From positions 124,001 to 188,000 of the IMG/VR virus record IMGVR_UViG_3300021959_006017: a stretch of DNA of 64,000 nt. The stretch is one strand, 5' to 3'. Of the stretch, positions 6,914 through 14,512 are shown in pieces (position 1 is the stretch's first letter; each line of letters opens with the position of its first letter). A program made the translations under genes and the position numbers. A model generated the notes under the pieces. That model saw only the letters and a list, made by a program, of their open reading frames with translations. It did no database searches and was not told where the DNA came from. The stretch is from a virus.

Positions 6914-8812
6914 ATGAAAAGAAAACTTCTAGCAGGGGCCGTTCTGGCCGCTCTACTTTCTACAACGGCACTAGCCGACACATCAAGTATGAACGGCAGT
7001 GTAGCCGGAATGGGCATACTTGAAAACGATTATGTTCGTGCAGGAGTAAATGGCACAGCAGGTACATTTGGTAGCGGAGGCGGAACACGCCCGGGACTAC
7101 AATACGATAGCACAGGCACAGGGACATTTCCAGCAGATAGCGCACAAGGTGATTATCTAACACCAGGATCACCATTTGATGGATTCAGTGTTATGGTAGA
7201 TGGCACTAACTACGCAAACAACAACAGCAGCGGAAATGCTATTGATTATGATTCCAGCGGACTAACAGATGGCACAAACAGTTTAACGTGGCGCGGCAAT
7301 GTGCGAGGTATATTTGATATTACAAACACATACACGCTAGGAACTACAAGCGAGTACATTGATATTACATCAGCTATTACAATGGGTACAGCCGCTGATG
7401 ATGTTTGGTTCTCAAGACACATTGACCCAGATGCTATGCCAGAACCAGGGGACACAAGTGCCACAGACAACGTACTAGGCTACGGTGCTATTCCAGATTC
7501 AAATGTTGCGTTTTCAGAAGCAACTACAAGTCGTTATGCTCTAGGACTATATTCAACAGACTCAAACGTAGATGCTGGTATTACAGGATGGACGCAAGAT
7601 GCTGACAGTTATACTGAAAATGATTTTGATCCTTCATCAAATACAAACACAGGCGACAACACCATTGGACTAAGTTGGCACTGGACAAGTGTAGGTGTTG
7701 GTGATATTCTAACAGCAAGTTATGCATACATCTTTGGACCAAGTGCTTTTGATGCTGCTGACACTGCCGTCACAGGCGGAGCTGGAGGCGGAGCTGACAT
7801 TCTTACAGGCGACTTAGAAGATGTTGGTTCAGCTACTGATGCGGCAGAAGGTACATCTACACCTGTGATTACATACAGCGATCCTGTTGTAGACGCAGAC
7901 TTGCCAGTTCTTACACAAACACAAACAACACACGATGCAAGTGAGACTGCAACTGTACAAACTATTGACAGGGAAACTACAACTATTGTTACAACACCAA
8001 TGGAAATCATTACATACACAGACGGTGTTGAAACAGCAAGAACACCTACAGATAGTGTAGCAGTAACAACTGTAACAGATCCAGGTTCGTTCACAGGACG
8101 CATTGATCAAGTAGCAACTGCACAAGACGTTACAAGTTCTGCACTACGCACACTAAACTTTGATACAGTAAGTGGTGTAGGCATGAACAGCAAAATGAAC
8201 AATGGCATGGGCGGAAGTACAAAAGGTTTCCAAGCAGGTGCTAAGAAAGAACTAGAGAACGGTGCAACTGTTGGACTAGGTGGTGCAAGACTAACTAGCT
8301 CACTTGAAGGCAACGGCGATTCAATCGGTACAGACACAACTGCGGTTGCAGTTAGTGTTGAGCGTAACAATGTTGAACTAAGTGTTCGTCATGCAATGAG
8401 CGACTATGACATTTCACGTACAATCGGTGACTTTGCTAACACAGGCAAAACAAGTGGCACAGACACAGCAGTTAGCCTAATGTACTCACCAGAAGGCGAC
8501 AAAGTACGTCCAGTCATTGGTTACACAAGAGGCAAGCGTACAATGGATGGTTACACTGAAGAAGGTTCGATCCAAAGTGCAAGAACTGTTGCTGACTCAA
8601 GTGAAATGTACGGGTACGCAACTATAGGCGGAACTATTGATCTAGGTGCGCTAAATATTACAGCACTACATCACACAGATGGAGTTAATGATGTTATCGT
8701 AGGCGTTGAAAAAGAAACTGGTAAAGTTACATACAATCTTTCAGCACAGCGTTCAATGACAGACCTCGGAAACACTAACTCAGTGTTTGCTGGCATACAG
8801 ATAAAGTTCTAA
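6914..8812 (+). CDS. Outer-membrane protein with autotransporter-like C-terminal barrel
   Basis: A 632-residue exported protein; the signal peptide ends TALA (about residue 21). Residues about 25-300 are Asp/Thr/Gly/Ser-rich and beta-prone. A Thr-rich linker (about 310-400) leads to a C-terminal third with alternating strands and the terminal aromatic GIQIKF, the signature of outer-membrane barrels inserted by BAM. The layout resembles a small autotransporter, though the N-terminal passenger is not one I recognise. It is the largest secreted product of the cassette and may display a surface domain on the infected cell. The ribosome-binding region 6896-6910 is perfectly complementary to 9182-9196. 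Confidence 0.65.
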   Translation: MKRKLLAGAVLAALLSTTALADTSSMNGSVAGMGILENDYVRAGVNGTAGTFGSGGGTRPGLQYDSTGTGTFPADSAQGDYLTPGSPFDGFSVMVDGTNYANNNSSGNAIDYDSSGLTDGTNSLTWRGNVRGIFDITNTYTLGTTSEYIDITSAITMGTAADDVWFSRHIDPDAMPEPGDTSATDNVLGYGAIPDSNVAFSEATTSRYALGLYSTDSNVDAGITGWTQDADSYTENDFDPSSNTNTGDNTIGLSWHWTSVGVGDILTASYAYIFGPSAFDAADTAVTGGAGGGADILTGDLEDVGSATDAAEGTSTPVITYSDPVVDADLPVLTQTQTTHDASETATVQTIDRETTTIVTTPMEIITYTDGVETARTPTDSVAVTTVTDPGSFTGRIDQVATAQDVTSSALRTLNFDTVSGVGMNSKMNNGMGGSTKGFQAGAKKELENGATVGLGGARLTSSLEGNGDSIGTDTTAVAVSVERNNVELSVRHAMSDYDISRTIGDFANTGKTSGTDTAVSLMYSPEGDKVRPVIGYTRGKRTMDGYTEEGSIQSARTVADSSEMYGYATIGGTIDLGALNITALHHTDGVNDVIVGVEKETGKVTYNLSAQRSMTDLGNTNSVFAGIQIKF

Positions 8813-8813
8813 T

Positions 8814-9143
8814 ATGGACGGAATAATAAGTCTAGGCCTTGCACTATCTTTACACCTCGGCTTCGAGGGTGAGTACAATAGTATTCACCCTCATTTGCGT
8901 TATACAACTGATAGTTATATAGCAGGGGCATACTACAACTCAGAAAGCAAAATAAGCCCATATGTAGGCAAACGATTTGAATATAACGACTTTGGTGTAG
9001 AACTAGGAGCAGTAGGCAACTATTCAGATGCTGATGTTGCACCATATATACGTGGTACTTACAAGCAGTTTTTTGTAGCACCAGGCATAGAAGGCGATAA
9101 CGTAGGAATCGTTTTAGGTATTGAGCTACCAATCGGCAACTAA
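8814..9143 (+). CDS. Small beta-rich protein, probable membrane barrel or periplasmic
   Basis: A 109-residue protein beginning one base after the barrel gene stop. It shows alternating strands with aromatic residues (for example YNSESKISPYVGKRFEY, APYIRGTYKQFFVAPGI) and ends GIVLGIELPIGN. The hydrophobic N-terminus (ISLGLALSLHLG) may be a weak signal. The pattern fits a short four- to six-stranded membrane barrel, but no family is recognised. Tight coupling to the upstream gene suggests that the two act together. Confidence 0.55.
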   Translation: MDGIISLGLALSLHLGFEGEYNSIHPHLRYTTDSYIAGAYYNSESKISPYVGKRFEYNDFGVELGAVGNYSDADVAPYIRGTYKQFFVAPGIEGDNVGIVLGIELPIGN

Positions 9144-9150
9144 ATATTAC

Positions 9151-9220
9151 TGAGGGCGGATGCTGATTGAGATATCATTGCGTTACCCTCGCTTGTTTCA
9201 AAAGTTAGCATTCGCTCTCA
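9151..9220 (+). ncRNA. Long structured RNA element with anti-Shine-Dalgarno sequence (candidate)
   Basis: TGAGGGCGGATGCTGA (9151-9166) can pair along its full length with TTAGCATTCGCTCTCA (9205-9220), using three G-U pairs. An inner TTGAGA/TTTCAA stem continues it. The loop side carries GTTACCCTCGCTTGT (9182-9196), the exact complement of the ribosome-binding region of the barrel gene (6896-6910). A late-box variant CTAAATAT at 9140-9147 would start RNA at the base of this hairpin. No U-run follows, so the 3' end is unknown. A 24-codon ORF (9160-9234) also fits here. Confidence 0.35.
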
Positions 9221-9230
9221 ACTTTCCCAG

Positions 9231-9238
9231 CTAAATAC
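9231..9238 (+). promoter_or_regulatory. Late-promoter-like box next to the cyclase start
   Basis: CTAAATAC ends four bases before the ATG at 9242. By T4 spacing RNA would start at or just after the ATG, giving a leaderless message, so the box may be fortuitous or may serve a later start. Confidence 0.35.
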
Positions 9239-9241
9239 ATT

Positions 9242-11299
9242 ATGACTAAGTGGATCACACATTGGACAGTAGCCTTTGTTACGGCTGTAATCATGTTACT
9301 AGTGCATTACGGGGATAGCACCATTGTCCAAACAGCTAGGCTCAAGCAATTTGATCTACTACAAAACACAGATGAGCAGATAGTATCCCAGGATATTGCG
9401 GTAGTCGCTATCGATGAAACAGCTATTGAGAAGTACGGTCAATGGCCCTGGAAGCGAGATGTTATAGCAGACATAGTTTGGAAACTTCGAGAAGCAGGTG
9501 CTGGTATCATTGTGATGCCTATATTGTTTTCCGAGCCAGATCGATTGGGCGGAGATATGCAGTTAGCCGAAGCACTTGTAGGGAACGGCGTAGTTATCGC
9601 CCAAACGGGGACTACATCCGGAGTAAACCGCAATGCTGTACCAAGAGGTGTTGCGAAGATAGGAGATCCATTACCGTTCATGTTTGAATGGCCGGGAATG
9701 TTAGGTCCTATACCTCTGCTAGGGGAGAACGTTGATGGTGTGGGTGTGTTGAACACATTCCCTGAAATCGACGGTGTGGTAAGACGTGTACCTCTTCTTA
9801 TGCGTGTTCGGGATGAAACGTATCCGGCTATAGCAGTGGAAGTAATAAGAGTTGCAACAGCAGCACCTTCATATCAAGTTAAGGCTAACGAAGGTGGTAT
9901 TGAAGCTGTAAGAGTTCCTGGATATCCTACTGTGCGAACAGATCCAAATGCACAGATATGGTTGCGTTGGAACAAACAGTTTGAAACTGTAAGTGTTGCA
10001 AATGACGATCTTAACATTGTAGAAGGCAAGACAGTTATACTTGGTATAACAGCAGAAGGTATTGGTGCAACTGTTGGTACACCACAAGGCACACAATACA
10101 GTTATGTTCCTGCCGCGATTACACTACAAACTGTTATAGACGGTGATCAAATAGAACGTCCTTACTGGGCATTACTAGCAGAACTAGCAGCTACGGCAGC
10201 ACTTGGTTTATTATTAGTATTGCTTGCACGTTTCACTCCATATTATGTTGTTGGCGCAGCTATTGTGTTGTTGGGTGGAGGATTAGTATATGGTGCTTTA
10301 TATGCTTGGCAAAACTATTTGTATTTGCTAGACATAACAATGCCAATAGCAACTGTGTTACTTGTAGGTTTACATGCAGTATTCAATAGATTTGTTGCAG
10401 AGTTCTTTGAAAAGCAAAAGATTAAAAAGCAGTTCGAAGGATATGCATCTCCAGCAGTGGTTAAGATACTACAAGAAAATCCAGCACTAATCAAGAACGG
10501 TACTGAGCGTGATATTAGTATTGTGTTTTCAGACTTGCGTGGCTTTACTCCGCTAGGTGAATCGTTTGGCAAAGATGTACAAGGCTTAACACGTATTATG
10601 AACGGTTATATGGATGCTATTACAGAACCTGTGCTTGATGCAGACGGAATGATTATTAAGTATATTGGCGATGCAAGTATGCACATACACAATGCACCAG
10701 TTGATGACGACGATCATCCTAATACCGCAGTTCGTGTAGGGTTACAAATGCTACGAGCAGTGGAGAAGTTTAATGAAGATATTATCATTCCTGAAGGAAG
10801 ACCTCCCGTGGGTATGGGGGCTGGCATCAATACTGGACTTGGATTCTTGGGAGAGATGGGAAGCACCAAAAGACACTCATACGATGTCCTCGGAGATGCA
10901 GTCAGCACAGCCGCACGTATCGAATCAAAATGTAAAGAGTACGGGTGCTTGTTGCTCGTTGGAGGAGACACGGTAGAGCAATGTGATCAAACAGAGTTTT
11001 TCTTTGTTAAAATAGATAGTCTTGTTGCTAAAGGTAAGACAGATGCAGTTGACATTTATACAGTACTAGATAAACCTAAACCACACTATAAATCAAGCAG
11101 ACGTAGACACGACGGCATGCACAAGATGTATCAAGAACGTAGATGGGATGATGCAATAGAAGAGTGCCACAAACTTACTGGACAGTTTGAAGGACGTTTA
11201 GATGGTTACTACGAAATGTGGATTGATCGTTGTAATGAAATGCGCCACAAAGACTTACCAGATGATTGGGATGGCCGTTATATCGCAACTACCAAGTAG
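9242..11299 (+). CDS. CHASE2-domain receptor adenylate cyclase (class III)
   Basis: A 685-residue inner-membrane receptor. The order is a membrane helix (9-24), a periplasmic CHASE2 sensor (about 30-300, with AIDETAIEKYGQWPWKR), three helices (about 309-381), a class III nucleotide cyclase (about 422-590) and a short helical tail. Metal-binding Asp431 (FSDLRGF) and Asp477 (KYIGD) are present, and Lys473 and Asp548 suit ATP rather than GTP. The transition-state Asn of the usual VN...R motif is Ser555 (AVSTAAR), with Arg559 retained, so activity may be altered. It follows the curli/FecR cassette. It would make cAMP in response to an envelope signal; the ligand is unknown. Confidence 0.9.
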   Translation: MTKWITHWTVAFVTAVIMLLVHYGDSTIVQTARLKQFDLLQNTDEQIVSQDIAVVAIDETAIEKYGQWPWKRDVIADIVWKLREAGAGIIVMPILFSEPDRLGGDMQLAEALVGNGVVIAQTGTTSGVNRNAVPRGVAKIGDPLPFMFEWPGMLGPIPLLGENVDGVGVLNTFPEIDGVVRRVPLLMRVRDETYPAIAVEVIRVATAAPSYQVKANEGGIEAVRVPGYPTVRTDPNAQIWLRWNKQFETVSVANDDLNIVEGKTVILGITAEGIGATVGTPQGTQYSYVPAAITLQTVIDGDQIERPYWALLAELAATAALGLLLVLLARFTPYYVVGAAIVLLGGGLVYGALYAWQNYLYLLDITMPIATVLLVGLHAVFNRFVAEFFEKQKIKKQFEGYASPAVVKILQENPALIKNGTERDISIVFSDLRGFTPLGESFGKDVQGLTRIMNGYMDAITEPVLDADGMIIKYIGDASMHIHNAPVDDDDHPNTAVRVGLQMLRAVEKFNEDIIIPEGRPPVGMGAGINTGLGFLGEMGSTKRHSYDVLGDAVSTAARIESKCKEYGCLLLVGGDTVEQCDQTEFFFVKIDSLVAKGKTDAVDIYTVLDKPKPHYKSSRRRHDGMHKMYQERRWDDAIEECHKLTGQFEGRLDGYYEMWIDRCNEMRHKDLPDDWDGRYIATTK

Positions 11300-11632
11300 T
11301 TACTTGTTACCTCCGGTGCTATCAAAACCTTGACTAAAACTTTTATACTTATGCAGTAGATCGTCTAAATCGTCTAGATCTTTTTGATCTGCAACTTTCT
11401 TAATATCGCCCTGATATTCTAGTACCATAGATAGTTTGGTGTTTAGTCGTATCATGTCGTTATCTAACATACGTATACGATCAACAAGTTTAATAAGTGT
11501 GCTACTTGCTTCGCCTATCTTAGGATTGATTTCTGTGGTTACCCATTTCCACACATAGAAAATAAAGTATCCCATTCCCATCGCTGCGATGATAGGAAAT
11601 CCATAATCACTAATCGCTGCTGCTATGTCCAT
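11300..11632 (-). CDS. Membrane-anchored coiled-coil protein, holin-like
   Basis: A 110-residue protein with one N-terminal membrane helix (about FPIIAAMGMGYFIFYVWKW) followed by a charged coiled coil. It is a diverged paralogue of the protein at 11858, sharing the GFPI-AA-G-YF-F pattern and similar coil spacing. It overlaps the 82-residue gene upstream. Topology resembles small holin-like proteins with an N-terminal helix and a cytoplasmic coil. The position opposite an endolysin gene supports a lysis role, which remains inference. Confidence 0.5.
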   Translation of the reverse strand: MDIAAAISDYGFPIIAAMGMGYFIFYVWKWVTTEINPKIGEASSTLIKLVDRIRMLDNDMIRLNTKLSMVLEYQGDIKKVADQKDLDDLDDLLHKYKSFSQGFDSTGGNK

Positions 11633-11858
11633 TCTTTTTGCCCTCTTCGTATTTCATTAATAATGCATTTACTTGATCAGTTTTACGTAACCAACCACTT
11701 TCGTCTACAATAAAAACATCACCCGGTTTGTATAACCAATGATCTTTGGGCGAACCATCTTTTTGTTTGCCCATTACTTCGCCTTCCCATTCACCTGTTA
11801 CACGAAATGCTTGTCCGTGTAAGCCTGCACTTTCTACTGTATAATCTAACCAAAACAT
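11610..11858 (-). CDS. Small soluble protein of the lysis-side operon
   Basis: An 82-residue protein, beta-rich in the first half (EWEGEVMGK, KPGDVFIVDESG) with a charged helical tail. Its start overlaps the stop of the upstream membrane gene, and its end overlaps the next one, so the three genes form one coupled minus-strand operon. I do not recognise the family; the first part could be a small SH3-like barrel. Confidence 0.55.
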   Translation of the reverse strand: MFWLDYTVESAGLHGQAFRVTGEWEGEVMGKQKDGSPKDHWLYKPGDVFIVDESGWLRKTDQVNALLMKYEEGKKNGHSSSD

Positions 11859-12136
11859 TAGTCTCTCCTTGCATCTTCTTTGCCCTCATTTGCCGCTATC
11901 CTGTCGATATTCGGTCTTACACTAAGAACATAACTAAGCAAAGCATCAATCTTGACTAGGTCATTGTTCATTGTTTGCACTCTATTATCAAGTGCGCCTA
12001 TTATATTCTTGAGGCCGTTTACGCCGCCCGTTACACCTGCAAGAATAAACTTTAGAGTAAGGAAAACAAAGTAACCTGCGGCCAAACTGCCCGCAATCGG
12101 AAACCCTACTTCACCTACTAGTGTTAAAAAATCCAT
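11858..12136 (-). CDS. Membrane-anchored coiled-coil protein, holin-like (paralogue)
   Basis: A 92-residue protein with an N-terminal hydrophobic stretch (GFPIAGSLAAGYFVFLTLKF) and an amphipathic coil. I place the start at the ATG with GGAGGGC in front (complement of 12134-12136), not at the upstream ATG that lies before this ribosome-binding site. It is paralogous to the product at 11300. A minus-strand late box lies 25 bases upstream, back to back with the box of the endolysin gene. Holin function is inferred from topology and neighbourhood. Confidence 0.52.
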   Translation of the reverse strand: MDFLTLVGEVGFPIAGSLAAGYFVFLTLKFILAGVTGGVNGLKNIIGALDNRVQTMNNDLVKIDALLSYVLSVRPNIDRIAANEGKEDARRD

Positions 12137-12160
12137 TGTTTGCCCTCCAATGCTTATACT

Positions 12161-12168
12161 GTATTTAT
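12161..12168 (-). promoter_or_regulatory. Late promoter, minus strand
   Basis: The complement reads ATAAATAC, 25 bases upstream of the holin-like start. It is divergent from the plus-strand box at 12172-12179, so both halves of the lysis region would switch on together late. Confidence 0.6.
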
Positions 12169-12171
12169 TCA

Positions 12172-12179
12172 CTAAATAC
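12172..12179 (+). promoter_or_regulatory. Late promoter of the endolysin gene
   Basis: CTAAATAC followed by TCT. RNA would begin near 12184, just at the Shine-Dalgarno AAGGGA. It lies 3 bases from the oppositely oriented late box. Confidence 0.55.
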
Positions 12180-12197
12180 TCTGAAGGGACTCATTAC

Positions 12198-12725
12198 ATG
12201 TTAAAAACTATAGCACTACTTCTTAGTATAGCCACCATTTCTGCTTGCACAGCAAACACTATTCCTTTTAGTGACGATACTACATTACGTTTACCAGAAA
12301 ACAATCCTGTACTTGTAGCATACGAATATTATGGTATGCACGAGTCGACTAACAGAACAGAACTGAGAGAGTTTACAGGAGTAGATCCTAAACGTATAGA
12401 ATGGTGTGCAGCATTTGTTAACAGTGTGCTAAACGAAAGTGGTATTGCAGGATCAGAGAGTATAAGCCAAACACCTCTAATGGCACGTAGTTTTTTACAA
12501 TGGGGAACACCTGTTGCAAAGGAAGATATACGGCCAGGAGATGTAGTTGTATTTCCTCGAGGCAATCAAGGTTGGCAAGGACATGTAGGATTCTTTATAA
12601 AAAAGCATATGGTAGGAAACACTGAGTATTGGCTAATACTTGGTGGCAATCAAAGCAATCGTGTAAGTATTGCTCCTTATGCTGCAAGACGCTCATTAGG
12701 TATTCGCCGTCCAGAATCGACATAA
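12198..12725 (+). CDS. Lipoprotein cell-wall peptidase (CHAP-like, TIGR02594 family), probable endolysin
   Basis: A 175-residue protein with a lipoprotein signal (lipobox ISAC, Cys17 from this start). The body has the pattern of CHAP/NlpC-type amidase-peptidases: AYEYYGMHE, then EWCAAFVNSVL with the likely catalytic Cys, RPGDVVVFPRG, GHVGFF with the likely His, and ILGGNQSN. These enzymes cut peptidoglycan peptides. ATG 12198 is preferred over the upstream ATG 12150, which lies before the late promoter. An envelope-tethered lipoprotein endolysin placed across from holin-like genes suggests a lysis cassette. Confidence 0.75.
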   Translation: MLKTIALLLSIATISACTANTIPFSDDTTLRLPENNPVLVAYEYYGMHESTNRTELREFTGVDPKRIEWCAAFVNSVLNESGIAGSESISQTPLMARSFLQWGTPVAKEDIRPGDVVVFPRGNQGWQGHVGFFIKKHMVGNTEYWLILGGNQSNRVSIAPYAARRSLGIRRPEST

Positions 12726-12776
12726 AACTTTGTTCAACTATTTTAAATATGTTTACTATTTTGTTTAGGAGACATT

Positions 12777-13115
12777 ATGCCAAAATATGAATACAAGTGT
12801 ATTGATTGTGAAGAACATCATGATCAATGGCACAGTTTTGAGGATGAGCCTCAACCATGTGAACATTGTGGTAGTAGTAACATTAAAAAAGTGATAGGTG
12901 CTCCTGCGATTAGAATGGGTGGTAGACAGTCTATGAGCGTAAGACACACAACTGAAGAAACTTTTGGTCCAGGACCAAAAGGGGGAAGTGCTGCTAAGAT
13001 AGGGCACAGAGAATATTTTCCTGAAGAAGTTTCAGCAAAAAGAAAAGAAGAACAAAAAAAGAGAGATGGCAAAGGAGCAACGGTTATTATGCCAAAAGCC
13101 ATTAAGAAGAAATAG
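12777..13115 (+). CDS. FmdB-type zinc-ribbon protein
   Basis: A 112-residue protein starting MPKYEYKCIDC with a second CEHC pair at residues 32-35, the two-Cys-pair zinc ribbon of the FmdB family. The C-terminal half is Lys/Glu-rich and probably disordered. FmdB-like proteins are small putative regulators found in many bacteria and phages; the target here is unknown. An intrinsic terminator follows at 13157-13197. Confidence 0.8.
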   Translation: MPKYEYKCIDCEEHHDQWHSFEDEPQPCEHCGSSNIKKVIGAPAIRMGGRQSMSVRHTTEETFGPGPKGGSAAKIGHREYFPEEVSAKRKEEQKKRDGKGATVIMPKAIKKK

Positions 13116-13146
13116 CACAAAACTATTATAACTATCTAAATAAAGG

Positions 13147-13175
13147 TTGACAAATCAAGTCCAGTCTGTTATTAT
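13147..13175 (+). promoter_or_regulatory. Sigma70-like promoter nested in a terminator
   Basis: TTGACA (13147-13152), 17-base spacer, TATTAT (13170-13175), which is part of TATTATAAT. The -10 lies in the loop of the terminator hairpin, so RNA started here contains only the 3' arm and cannot fold it. It drives the oxygenase gene at 13211. Confidence 0.65.
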
Positions 13176-13197
13176 AATAATAGAGCTGGACTTTTTT
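13157..13197 (+). terminator. Intrinsic terminator after the FmdB gene
   Basis: AAGTCCAG (13157-13164) pairs with CTGGACTT (13186-13193), with extra TCT/AGA pairing, followed by a T run to 13197. It would stop transcripts from upstream. Confidence 0.65.
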
Positions 13198-13210
13198 ATG
13201 AAGGAAATAA

Positions 13211-13780
13211 ATGTTTCAACAACACGAATATTATGATTGGAATGCCCTTATAGACGAACATTCTCGACAAAGAGTTTGTCAGTTTATTAAGCGTGGTATA
13301 GACGAAGGCAACTGGTTTGAAAATAGTCCTAAGTATCAAACAAACTGGAATGTGTTTGGTTCTCCAGGTCCTGACTTTTTGAATCTTAAAATGAGCTTTA
13401 TCTGGAGTGCGTTTGCTTTTATGGGCAAAGAAGTACAAATCAAAAATATTCAAAGTTGGAGTTATATGACTTCATTAAAGGCACCTGAAGATAGAAATAC
13501 ATTATGGCACAACCACAACCACGATGTTACTACAACTACTGTAAGTGGAGTGTACTATCTTCATCTTCCTGATGATGTGGAAGATTTAGAAAGTGCTGGT
13601 ACAGAACTAGCACCGGGTGGTGTAGTCAACACTATGGATGGCCCTAAAGGCGTTGACACATATTTTGCACCGTGGCGTACCGGGCAGTGGATGATTTTTC
13701 CGGGAAAGATTTATCATAGACCCGGCGTCCTACAATCACACAACAATCGGTTTATTATTGCAGCCGACATGGAGTTTTAA
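13211..13780 (+). CDS. 2-oxoglutarate/Fe(II)-dependent oxygenase
   Basis: A 189-residue protein with the double-stranded beta-helix pattern of phage 2OG-Fe(II) oxygenases. WHNHNHD (near residue 99-105) supplies the first iron ligands, SGVYYLHLP is the core strand, and PWRTGQWMIFPGKIYHRPG gives the second His. A terminal Arg-bearing strand (NNRFIIAADM) would bind 2-oxoglutarate. Family length and the order of motifs are normal. These enzymes hydroxylate or demethylate proteins or nucleic acids; the substrate is unknown. It has its own promoter and AAGGA ribosome site. Confidence 0.83.
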   Translation: MFQQHEYYDWNALIDEHSRQRVCQFIKRGIDEGNWFENSPKYQTNWNVFGSPGPDFLNLKMSFIWSAFAFMGKEVQIKNIQSWSYMTSLKAPEDRNTLWHNHNHDVTTTTVSGVYYLHLPDDVEDLESAGTELAPGGVVNTMDGPKGVDTYFAPWRTGQWMIFPGKIYHRPGVLQSHNNRFIIAADMEF

Positions 13781-14512
13781 ATGAACGAATACACTACTGA
13801 AGAAAATCAAGAACTTATTGAAACACTCAAAGGTCCACGTTATTATCGTATTCAACTTTGGGGATATGGTGGCGAAGCAGAGTACATGGATCTTACAAAA
13901 GAACAGTACGAGTTTTGGCATGCACACCTTGAAGAACACGGTGACGGTGATGCTGTTAACTATTGTGTAAATGCAGAAGATGGTGAGTTTGAATTTGATA
14001 ACCTTAAAGAAGTACCAGAGTTTGCACAGTTTCTAAAAGTAGAAGGTGAAGACTACAGCACAAGTTGGTATGAGTCGGCTACAGGGTTTACACATCAATG
14101 GGGTGTTGATTATAACAATGCTCGACTTACTATTGAAGAAGTTGACAGTGAAGAATACAATGCGAATGTTATTGCAGAAATTGTAGATGGTGAAGACTTA
14201 GCAGATTACATCAATACACTTGACGAAGCAAATAACTATGAACTAGAGCTAACAGAAATGGGCGTAGACGAAGGTGAAGACACACAAGGCGATTATGTAG
14301 CCCAAATGTATAGTGCTGAGAAAGGCACGTTCTTTGACGGCATTATTGAAACTGTAGGTAGTTTTGATCCTAAGAAATTAAAAATCTATACACTTGAGTA
14401 TTTGAACGGTGATGACACTGTGCAAACCATTGATTACGACGGCAAAGAAATTGACAACGGCGGCGGCGACACTAACGGAAAAGGTTATAGTTTTCACGTT
14501 TGGAAGAACTGA
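13781..14512 (+). CDS. Acidic protein of unknown function
   Basis: A 243-residue, strongly acidic cytoplasmic protein with no signal peptide or membrane segment. The N-terminal part (about 20-60) has a beta-strand pattern RYYRIQLWGYGGEAEYMDL, which is repeated in character near the C-terminus (KKLKIYTLEYLNGDDTVQTIDYDG), suggesting two related beta domains. It starts right after the oxygenase stop and its stop overlaps the next ATG, so it is translationally coupled on both sides. I do not recognise the family. Confidence 0.65.
   Translation: MNEYTTEENQELIETLKGPRYYRIQLWGYGGEAEYMDLTKEQYEFWHAHLEEHGDGDAVNYCVNAEDGEFEFDNLKEVPEFAQFLKVEGEDYSTSWYESATGFTHQWGVDYNNARLTIEEVDSEEYNANVIAEIVDGEDLADYINTLDEANNYELELTEMGVDEGEDTQGDYVAQMYSAEKGTFFDGIIETVGSFDPKKLKIYTLEYLNGDDTVQTIDYDGKEIDNGGGDTNGKGYSFHVWKN

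Noticed and set aside
9160-9234. 24-codon ORF within the structured region before the cyclase
   Set aside because: GAGGG is only 3 bases from the ATG and the RNA pairing explains the sequence better; not excluded.
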